Source: Streptomyces hygroscopicus subsp. hygroscopicus (lineage in GTDB: Bacteria > Actinomycetota > Actinomycetes > Streptomycetales > Streptomycetaceae). From it: 64,000 nt of DNA. A model generated the notes under the pieces. That model saw only the letters and a list, made by a program, of their open reading frames with translations. It did no database searches and was not told where the DNA came from. Below, one piece after another: positions 57,890-64,000 of this stretch. Within the stretch, counting starts at the first letter, position 1. Each line of letters begins with the position of its first letter. The stretch covers positions 124,001 to 188,000 of the forward strand of contig NZ_BSSM01000015.1 of the NCBI RefSeq assembly GCF_030269125.1. The letters are read 5' to 3'. The translations under genes and the position numbers were made by a program.

Positions 57890-59392
57890 TCAGCCGGGCA
57901 TCGTCTCCAGGGCCGGAGCGGTCGAGGCCCCGGTGACGGGTTTCGGGCCGGCGGGGCGGGAGGGGATGACCAGGGCGGCCAGGGCCGCCAGGGCGACCAC
58001 CGCGGCCCCTGTGACCAGGGCGGGGCGGAGGCCGTCGACGAAGGACTGGGGGGAGGTGTAGCCGCCGCAGGCCGAGAAGATGGAGGACATGACCGCGATG
58101 CCGAGCGCGCCGCCGACCTCGCGCAGGGCGTTGTTCGCGCCGGAGGCGATGCCCTGCTCGTGGGGGCGGACGCTGGCCATGACGAGGCTGGCGGCGGGGG
58201 CGAAGTAGAGGGCCATGCCGGCGCCGCTGAGGACGAGCGCGGGCAGCTGGGCGGCATAGGTGGCGTGCGCGGTGACGACGCAGGCCAGATAACCGAGGCC
58301 GGCGGCCTGGAGGAGCAGGCCCGCGGCGACGACCGGTCGGCCGCCGACGCGGTCGGAGAGGAACCCGGCGAGCGGCGCGACGAGCATGGGCATGCCGGTC
58401 CAGGGCAGCATCCGCAGCCCCGCGTCGGTGGGCGAGTAGCCGAGGACGCCCTGCATGTACTGGCTGAGCAGGAAGATCGAGCCGAACATGCCGACGAACA
58501 TCAGAAGGCTCGCCGCGTTGATCCCGGAGAAGGCCCGGGAGCGGAACAGGCGCATCGGCAGCATGGGGTTCGCGGCGCGGGAACCGTGGACGGTGAAGGC
58601 GGCCAGCAGTGCGCCGCCGACCGACAGGGCGGTGAGGACCACCGCGTCCGTCCAGCCGTCGGAGGGGCCGCGGACCAGGCCGTACACGATCCCGAAGAGG
58701 CCGCCGCCGGCGAGCAGGGTGCCGGGGATGTCCAGGCGGGTGCCGGCACCGTACGACTCGGCGAGGCGGAGGCGGGCGAGGGGCAGCGCGACCAGGCCGA
58801 GCGGAACGTTCAGCCAGAAGATCCAGTGCCAGGACACGTGTTCGGTGAGGCTGCCGCCGACGAGCGGTCCCGAGGCGACGGCGAGACCGTTGACGGCGCC
58901 CCAGATGCCGTACACCGTCCCCCGTCTGGCGGCGGGCACGGCCGCGGTCAGCAGGGTCAGCGTGAGCGGCGTCATCACGGCCGCACCCACGCCCTGCACC
59001 GCGCGGGCCGCGATCAGGGAGCCGATGCCGGGGGCCATCGCCGCGGCGGCCGAGGCGCCGGTGAAGACCGTGAGCCCGGCGATGAACAGCCGCCTGCGCC
59101 CGAACCGGTCGCCGAGCGCGGCGCCGGACATCAGCAGGCAGGCGAACGTGAGCGTGTACGCGCTCACCGTCCACTCCAGATCGTCCAGCGCACCACCGAG
59201 GTCCTGGCGGATGGCGGGCAGGGCGGTGGTGACGACGAGGTTGTCCAGGGCCGCCATGAACCCCGCGACGCTGGTGACGAGGAGGGCCCAGACAGCGCTC
59301 CGGCGGGCCTGGTGGGTCTGCTGGGTCTTCTGGTCCTTCTGGGTCTTCTGGGTCTTCTGGGTCTTCTGGGTCTTCTGGGTCTTCTGTGACAT
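57890..59392 (-). CDS. MFS drug-efflux transporter (DHA2, 14-TM type)
   Basis: 500 aa, ribosome binding site GGGGGAG. Starts with seven Gln-Lys-Thr-like repeats (see repeat feature), then 14 predicted membrane helices with the DHA2 motifs L-D-N-L-V-V-T-T-A-L-P (motif C/D region), G-D-R-F-G-R-R-R (loop 2-3), and W-H-W-I-F-W-L-N-V-P-L-G in helix 6. Proton-driven export of drugs or dyes; substrate not predictable. The TetR gene upstream and an operator in front of this gene suggest drug-induced derepression. Confidence 0.92.
   Translation of the reverse strand: MSQKTQKTQKTQKTQKTQKDQKTQQTHQARRSAVWALLVTSVAGFMAALDNLVVTTALPAIRQDLGGALDDLEWTVSAYTLTFACLLMSGAALGDRFGRRRLFIAGLTVFTGASAAAAMAPGIGSLIAARAVQGVGAAVMTPLTLTLLTAAVPAARRGTVYGIWGAVNGLAVASGPLVGGSLTEHVSWHWIFWLNVPLGLVALPLARLRLAESYGAGTRLDIPGTLLAGGGLFGIVYGLVRGPSDGWTDAVVLTALSVGGALLAAFTVHGSRAANPMLPMRLFRSRAFSGINAASLLMFVGMFGSIFLLSQYMQGVLGYSPTDAGLRMLPWTGMPMLVAPLAGFLSDRVGGRPVVAAGLLLQAAGLGYLACVVTAHATYAAQLPALVLSGAGMALYFAPAASLVMASVRPHEQGIASGANNALREVGGALGIAVMSSIFSACGGYTSPQSFVDGLRPALVTGAAVVALAALAALVIPSRPAGPKPVTGASTAPALETMPG
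59324..59386 (-). repeat. nine-base tandem repeat in the MFS gene
   Basis: Seven units of GGTCTTCTG (plus-strand reading; coding CAGAAGACC, Gln-Lys-Thr), the second unit from the left differs in one base (Gln-Lys-Asp). In-frame, so changes in copy number only lengthen or shorten the cytoplasmic N-terminus. Confidence 0.92.
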
Positions 59393-59430
59393 CGCTCCCC
59401 CGGGGAAATGAGTTCCCAGCGTCGTGTTCG

Positions 59431-59450
59431 GTTAGTTATTGATGACTAAC
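59431..59450. promoter_or_regulatory. TetR operator upstream of the MFS gene
   Basis: GTTAGTTATTGATGACTAAC, six-base arms separated by eight bases, 39 bases ahead of the MFS start. The same arms recur at 60113-60131 in front of the TetR gene. Confidence 0.75.
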
Positions 59451-59519
59451 TTTCGCGGAGACGACGAGGCATGACGAGGCGAAAGGCCGTACGACCTTCC
59501 GCTCGCGCCCCTCCTGGAC

Positions 59520-60104
59520 CTACGCCTTCAGTCCGCCCCTGGCGCCCGATCCGGGCTCGGCCGGAACCGTGGCCAGCCCCTCCCACACCCGGTGATCGCG
59601 GGGGAAGCCCATGGCCACCAGGCAGTTGATGAGCATTCCGTAGGCCATGAACTCGGTCGTGCCGCCCACGTCCGCGCCGAGCGGCAGGTGGACCGTGTCC
59701 CACAGCCGCGTCCAGCCGGCCCGTACGGCCTCGCCGAACTCCCGGTCGCCCTCCTCCTCGGCGGCGGCGACGGCCAGGTACATCTGCATCTGCATCATGA
59801 GCCGCGAGGGCTGCTCCACGAGGGCCTTGGTGTAGGCCGCGGCCATGGCGTGCAGGGCCGCCTCCCCCTCCAGGCCCTCGGTCGCCTCCTCGAACATGCG
59901 GATGGTGTCCTCCACGCAGCGTTCCGCCGCCGCGAGGAAGATCGCCCGCTTGCCCGGGAAGAGCCGGAACAGGTACGGCTGCGAGACGCCGACCCGCTTG
60001 GCGATGGCCTCGGTGGAGGTGCCGTAGTAGCCACCCCGGCCGAATTCCTCCATCGCCGCCCGGACGACGCTTTCGCGCCGCTCTTCCGCACTCATCCTGG
60101 ACAT
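59520..60104 (-). CDS. TetR-family repressor of the MFS gene
   Basis: 194 aa. N-terminal helix-turn-helix at about residues 10-57 (F-G-R-G-G-Y-Y-G-T-S-T-E-A-I-A-K-R-V-G-V-S-Q-P-Y-L-F-R-L-F), C-terminal all-helical ligand domain with M-M-Q-M-Q-M-Y-L. Start either ATG 60104 or three codons later. Same strand as the MFS gene and 127 bases upstream of it; operators before both genes imply autoregulation plus control of efflux. Confidence 0.9.
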   Translation of the reverse strand: MSRMSAEERRESVVRAAMEEFGRGGYYGTSTEAIAKRVGVSQPYLFRLFPGKRAIFLAAAERCVEDTIRMFEEATEGLEGEAALHAMAAAYTKALVEQPSRLMMQMQMYLAVAAAEEEGDREFGEAVRAGWTRLWDTVHLPLGADVGGTTEFMAYGMLINCLVAMGFPRDHRVWEGLATVPAEPGSGARGGLKA

Positions 60105-60112
60105 GGAAGTAA

Positions 60113-60132
60113 GTTAGTACTCAATTACTACA
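60113..60132. promoter_or_regulatory. TetR operator in front of the regulator gene
   Basis: GTTAGT-N8-ACTAC, overlapping the promoter region nine bases upstream of the TetR start, same architecture as 59431-59450. Confidence 0.7.
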
Positions 60133-60230
60133 TCGGGCAAGGCGAGGGGATGAGCCCGACCGCGCGTAAGGGGCGCCCCGCCATGGCGGACGCCCCTCAC
60201 TCCTGCCGCTCCCTCAGGAGCCCGCGGCTG

Positions 60231-60659
60231 TCAGGCCAGTCGTACGACCGCCCGGGACATGCCCAGCACCTTCTGGCCGGCGCTGGTCGCCGTGAGGTCC
60301 ACACGGACCGTGTTGTCGTCCAGCTTGGCCGCGACCTTGGCGCTGACCTCGATCAGGGCGCCCTGGTCGTCGTTGGGCACGACGACCGGCTTGGTGAAGC
60401 GGACGCCGTACTCCAGGACCGCGCCCGGGTCGCCGAGCCAGTCGGTGACCACGCGGATCGCTTCGGCCATGGTGAACATGCCGTGCGCGATGACGTCCGG
60501 CAGACCCACCTCCTTGGCGAACTTCTCGTTCCAGTGGATGGGGTTGAAGTCCCCGGAGGCGCCCGCGTAGCGCACGAGGGTGGCGCGCGTCACCGGGAAG
60601 GTCCGCGCCGGCAGCTCGGTGCCGACCTCGACGTCGTCGTAGCCGATCTTCGCCGTCAT
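60231..60659 (-). CDS. MaoC-like dehydratase subunit (HadB-like)
   Basis: 142 aa. Hot-dog fold with the hydratase-2 motif G-D-F-N-P-I-H-W-N and L-P-D-V-I-A-H-G-M-F-T-M; the Asp and His are the catalytic pair. It pairs with the neighbouring upstream gene as in the mycobacterial HadAB (3R)-hydroxyacyl-ACP dehydratase of fatty acid elongation. The seven-base gap supports co-translation. Streptomyces makes no mycolic acids, so here it may serve fatty acid or polyketide chemistry. Confidence 0.85.
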   Translation of the reverse strand: MTAKIGYDDVEVGTELPARTFPVTRATLVRYAGASGDFNPIHWNEKFAKEVGLPDVIAHGMFTMAEAIRVVTDWLGDPGAVLEYGVRFTKPVVVPNDDQGALIEVSAKVAAKLDDNTVRVDLTATSAGQKVLGMSRAVVRLA

Positions 60660-60666
60660 CAGCTGC

Positions 60667-61119
60667 TCAAACCTCCTCGGCCGCGCGGGCCACGAGCTTC
60701 GTCCAGGCGGTCACGACGTGCTCGCCCGCCTCGTCGTGCACCTCACCGCGGATGTCCAGGATGTCGTTGCCCGCGAGGGACTTGATCGCCTCGATGGTGG
60801 AGGTGACCGTGAGCCGGTCGCCGGCGCGGACGGGACGGCGGTAGGCGAACTTCTGGTCGCCGTGCACGACCCGGCTGTAGTCCAGGCCCAGCTGCGGGTC
60901 CTCGATCACCTGGCCGGCGGCGCGGAACGTGATCGAGAACACGAAGGTCGGGGGGGCGATCACATCGGGGTACCCGTACGCCTTGGCGGCCTCCGGGTCG
61001 GTGAACACCGGGTTGGTCTCCCCCACGGCCTCGGCGAACTCGCGGATCTTCTCCCGGCCCACTTCATAGGGCGCGGTGGGCGGGTAGGTCCGTCCCACGA
61101 AGGACTGGTCGAGCGCCAT
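60667..61119 (-). CDS. MaoC-like dehydratase subunit (HadA-like, non-catalytic)
   Basis: 150 aa. N-terminal hot-dog with G-E-T-N-P-V-F-T-D and Y-P-D-V-I-A-P-P-T-F-V-F, in which the catalytic histidine is replaced, as in HadA-type partner subunits. It lies upstream of the HadB-like gene. Positioned between rpmG and the HadB-like gene, a conserved actinobacterial order. Confidence 0.85.
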   Translation of the reverse strand: MALDQSFVGRTYPPTAPYEVGREKIREFAEAVGETNPVFTDPEAAKAYGYPDVIAPPTFVFSITFRAAGQVIEDPQLGLDYSRVVHGDQKFAYRRPVRAGDRLTVTSTIEAIKSLAGNDILDIRGEVHDEAGEHVVTAWTKLVARAAEEV

Positions 61120-61184
61120 GGCCCGGCACCTCCTGATGTCTGGTGTGAGGGTCCCAAACTAGCCGGGGCCCGACCGTCGAAACG

Positions 61185-61222
61185 CCGCGAGGCCGCCCCC
61201 TCGGAAGGGGACGGCCTCGCGG
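61185..61222 (-). terminator. rpmG terminator
   Basis: CCGCGAGGCCG pairs with CGGCCTCGCGG, extended by an inner CCCCT/AGGGG stem, ten bases after the rpmG stop. Confidence 0.85.
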
Positions 61223-61232
61223 ACGAGCCTTT

Positions 61233-61397
61233 TTATCGCGTTTCGCGGTGCGCGGTGTGCGCGTTGCAACGCGGGCAGTGCTTCTTCATCTCAAGACGGT
61301 CCGGGTTGTTACGCCGGTTCTTCTTGGTGATGTAGTTCCGCTCCTTGCACTCCACGCAGGCCAGCGTGATCTTCGGGCGGACGTCGGTGGCAGCCAC
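61233..61397 (-). CDS. rpmG: 50S ribosomal protein L33
   Basis: 54 aa from a GTG at 61397 (V-A-A-T-D-V-R-P-K-I-T-L-A-C-V-E-C-K). Carries C-V-E-C and C-P-R-C, the zinc-binding form; the cysteine-free paralogue used in zinc starvation is not here. Preceded by tRNA-Met and tRNA-Thr on the same strand, the usual Streptomyces arrangement. Confidence 0.95.
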   Translation of the reverse strand: MAATDVRPKITLACVECKERNYITKKNRRNNPDRLEMKKHCPRCNAHTAHRETR

Positions 61398-61487
61398 GTG
61401 AGTGCTCCTAAGACGAACGGATGGGCTAGTTCAACGCAAGAAAGAGTAGCCGATTGAAGGACCGACCCCACAATCGGCTACTGTCAG

Positions 61488-61560
61488 TAGCGGTGACCGG
61501 ACTTGAACCGGTGACACAGCGATTATGAGCCGCTTGCTCTACCGACTGAGCTACACCGCT
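61488..61560 (-). tRNA. trnM: tRNA-Met (CAT), elongator
   Basis: 73 bases. Acceptor AGCGGTG/CACCGCT, anticodon loop C-T-C-A-T-A-A (CAT), T arm with GGTTCAAGTCC, discriminator A. The paired first acceptor base argues for the elongator rather than the initiator tRNA. CCA not encoded. Confidence 0.93.
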
Positions 61561-61606
61561 TTGATGAGATCGGATCCCGTCTCGCGACGGGAACCTCTCA
61601 CACCAG

Positions 61607-61679
61607 AGCCCCAAAACGGAATCGAACCGTTGACCTTCTCCTTACCATGGAGACGCTCTGCCGACTGAGCTATTGGGGC
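61607..61679 (-). tRNA. trnT: tRNA-Thr (GGT)
   Basis: 73 bases. Acceptor GCCCCAA/TTGGGGC, anticodon stem TCTCC/GGAGA with loop A-T-G-G-T-A-A, anticodon GGT, T arm GGTTCGATTCC, discriminator T. Transcribed first in the Thr-Met-rpmG unit. Confidence 0.94.
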
Positions 61680-62874
61680 GAGCGATGAAGACATTACACG
61701 GTCCGCCGCCGTTCGCCCAAATCCATATCCGGAGGGGCCGGGGCGGTGTGCGGGACGGCTGACGGCGGGCCCGACGGGCGGGGCCGTGGGGCCTCTTGGG
61801 GTGGGCGCGGAGGCGTGCGGGCGGGATGGCCGGGTCCTGCGGGGCGGGGCGGGTACGGGGAGGCCACGTCGGCGGAACGGGCCGGGGCGCGGCGGTCCTG
61901 CCGCGCGGAGCGCGCGGGGCGGACAGGTCGGCGCGTCGGCGCACGCCGGGACGCGCCGGGAGGGCGGGGCGGCGGCACTCCCGCGCGGCACGTCGGCAGG
62001 GCGGGGCGGCAGGCCGGGCGCAAGCACGCCAGGAGGGCCGCGCCGGGCGCCGGAGGCCGGCGGGCGCACTCGGGGCGACCGCGCGGATCACACGTCGGGT
62101 CGGGTCGGCGCCGGGACGGCTCGTGGACCCGCACGGTGGGTCGGTCGCGGCAGACCACGTCGGAACGGCTCCGCGAACCGCCCTCCCGAAGGGACGGCGC
62201 GCACCGCCCCACGGAGCACGCCGACGGGCCGGGCGGACCTGGGCGGACCGAACCGTACGACGGCTCCGAGGGACGCCCCCGGGCCTCGGGAGCGACACCT
62301 GTGCCCGGCCGGGCACGCCGGTCGGGCCACGCGTGCCGCACCCGGAGGCCGACGGCCGGCGCCGCCACCACCACACTGATCGCATTGGCAAATCAGCACG
62401 CTGCGCCCGTCCAGGGCCAGGCCGGCCACACTTCCCACGCCGGCGCGGCCAACTGAGGCCCTCACTTATACGTGATGGGCGCGCCGACAGGGTCGTCCGC
62501 CTCGCGCCCGGAGGTACCCGAAGGCCGGAGCTGCCGCGCCCTCACAGATCGCACTGGCAAATCGAGGCCCGCCTCACGGCCCCGCACCCCACCCCGGCGC
62601 CCGGCGGGCCACTCCGGGTCGGCACACGGCCCGCGCCGGCAGGCCACACCGGTGACGCCCCGACCCGCTCCACCCGCCGAACGGGGCCACAGACCGGCGG
62701 GCCCCCGACAGACCGACAGGCCACGCCGGTACGACTATTGCGCTCCTGCACGACCTGCGCGGCCCGTCACCCTAGGCTCGACACGCCCTGTGTGATCTTG
62801 GGGCACCCCGAGCCTCCGGTCGCCGGTTCCGGCGCGCACAGGCACCCTCATGCCCTCCCCGACCCTGGAGCGCG
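61680..62874. other. 1.2 kb intergenic region without a supported gene
   Basis: GC-rich throughout with shadow frames only; none has both a ribosome binding site and a recognisable product. Two less GC-rich islets carry a near-identical 17-mer GATCGCA-T/C-TGGCAAATC at 62378-62394 and 62547-62563. A short frame beginning at 62472 looks like low-complexity Arg/Pro sequence. The promoter of the gene at 62875 is somewhere near the right end. Confidence 0.5.
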
Positions 62875-64000
62875 ATGCCCGACAGCCAGCCGCAGCCGCA
62901 CCTGCCGTCGAACTCGTCGAATCCGTCGGGCGGCCTGCTGCTGTGCGGGGCGCGGCTGACCGACGGCCGGACCGTGGACGTGCGGCTGGGCGGCGGGCGG
63001 ATCGAGGCGGTGGGCACCGCGGGCAGCCTGGCGCAGGGGCCGGCGCGCGGGGGCGCTCAGCGCATGGACCTGACCGGTTACCTGCTGCTGCCCGCCCCGG
63101 CGGAGCCGCACGCCCACGGCGACACCGCGCTGTCCGCCGAGCAGCCCGGCCCGGCCTCGTACGCCCCCGAGGACGTCCAGCGCCGGGCCACGGAGGCGGC
63201 GCTGCTCCAGCTGGGGCACGGGGCGACGGCGGTGCGCGCGCACGTGCGCGTGGGCGACGTACAGGGACTCGGCGCGCTCGGCGCCGTGCTCCGGGCGCGG
63301 CGGGCGCTGCGGGGGCTGGCGGAGCTGACGGCGGTGGCGATGCCCCGGCTGCTGACGGGGGTGGCCGGCGCGGACGGGCTGGCGATGCTGCGGGACGCGG
63401 CGAAGATGGGCGCGGCGGCGGTGGGCGGCTGCCCGGACCTGGACCCGGACCCCACCGGGTACGTGGAGGCGGTCCTGGAGGTGGCCGCGGAGCACGGCCT
63501 GCCGGTGGACCTGCACACGGACGCCGCCGACCCGGCCCGGTTGTCCCGGCTCGCGGCGATGGCGGGTGGTCTGCGCCCCGGCGTGACGATCGGCCCGTGC
63601 GCCGGCCTCACGCGCCTGCCCGCCGAGGTCGCGTCCCGCGCCGCGGACCAGCTCTCGGCGGCCGGGGTGACGGTCGTGTGCCTGCCCCAGGGCGGCTGCG
63701 GAGGCACCGACCGGCGGGGCGTGGCCCCGGTACGGCTGCTGCGCGCGGCCGGGGTACGGGTCGCGGCCGGCAGCGGAGCCCTGCGGGACGTGTCGAACCC
63801 CGTGGGCCGCGGCGACCCCCTGGAGGCGGCCTACCTCCTCGTCTCCGCCCATGGACTGCGTCCCGAGGACGCGTACGACGCCGTGGGCGCCACGGCCCGC
63901 GCGACGCTGGGTCTGCCCCGGGTCCGGGTGGAGGCCGGGTTCCCCGCCGAACTCCTCGCCGTGCGCGGCGACCATCTGCCGGGTGCCCTCTCCCTCGCGT
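62875..64000 (+). CDS. amidohydrolase-like protein, 5' part
   Basis: 375 codons to the window edge, no stop reached. ATG 62875 has a GGAG ribosome binding site six bases upstream. The cytosine-deaminase-like amidohydrolase fold is suggested by L-L-L-P-A-P-A-E-P-H-A-H-G-D-T and D-L-H-T-D-A-A-D. However, the later metal ligands look degenerate: G-P-C-A-G stands where S/A-S-H is expected and A-A-G-S-G where a G-S-D is expected. It may bind ligand without deaminase chemistry, or have changed substrate. Alone on the plus strand. Confidence 0.75.
   Translation, partial: MPDSQPQPHLPSNSSNPSGGLLLCGARLTDGRTVDVRLGGGRIEAVGTAGSLAQGPARGGAQRMDLTGYLLLPAPAEPHAHGDTALSAEQPGPASYAPEDVQRRATEAALLQLGHGATAVRAHVRVGDVQGLGALGAVLRARRALRGLAELTAVAMPRLLTGVAGADGLAMLRDAAKMGAAAVGGCPDLDPDPTGYVEAVLEVAAEHGLPVDLHTDAADPARLSRLAAMAGGLRPGVTIGPCAGLTRLPAEVASRAADQLSAAGVTVVCLPQGGCGGTDRRGVAPVRLLRAAGVRVAAGSGALRDVSNPVGRGDPLEAAYLLVSAHGLRPEDAYDAVGATARATLGLPRVRVEAGFPAELLAVRGDHLPGALSLA

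Overview
This is a high-GC actinobacterial chromosome segment, almost certainly from a Streptomyces. Evidence includes the str, rif and S10 gene clusters with Streptomyces-type protein lengths (RpoB 1161 aa from a TTG start, RpoC 1299 aa, L23 with a long N-terminal extension, NusG with an acidic N-terminal extension). WhiJ-like/DUF397/anti-sigma-ATPase cassettes, a WhiB-like protein and a tRNA-Trp-secE-nusG-rplKA order point the same way.

Layout. 1-5.6 kb: S10 ribosomal protein operon (minus strand, rpsJ to rpsQ, with rplN cut by the window edge). 6.2-16.3 kb: accessory genes, namely membrane-anchored and secreted proteins of unknown role, a decayed and an intact copy of a WhiJ-type regulatory cassette, and a lipoprotein / DUF1023 hydrolase / helical partner trio. 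16.4-20.8 kb: str operon rpsL-rpsG-fusA-tuf. 21.0-22.5 kb: GC-rich repetitive DNA without a convincing gene.

22.5-40.7 kb is the most remarkable part: a self-contained siphophage-like tail gene cluster lodged between rpsL and rpoC. It has a regulatory head (BldC-like HTH, zinc-ribbon protein, WhiB-like protein, divergent XRE regulator). The tail genes follow: tail terminator, tail tube flanked by two strong hairpins, tail chaperone with a -1 frameshift extension, two tandem tape-measure-like proteins, distal tail protein, three tandem paralogous fibre/receptor-binding candidates, a ReqiPepy6 Gp37-like tail protein, two small tip proteins, an amidase endolysin, and holin-like membrane proteins. 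I see no capsid, portal, terminase, integrase or replication gene. The simplest reading is an F-type (flexible, non-contractile) tailocin, with a shared candidate operator motif at three places in its control region.

40.7-53.9 kb: rif-type cluster on the minus strand (secE-nusG, rplKA, a lipoprotein, rplJL, rpoBC) with recognisable terminators, a rpoB promoter and an L10-type leader. 54.0-64 kb: tRNA-Trp; an aspartate-type aminotransferase and an adenosine-deaminase-family enzyme (plus strand); murB; a drug-efflux MFS gene with its TetR regulator and two matching operators; two MaoC-like dehydratase subunits; rpmG; tRNA-Met and tRNA-Thr; a 1.2-kb stretch with no gene I can support; and the 5' part of an amidohydrolase-like gene that runs off the end.
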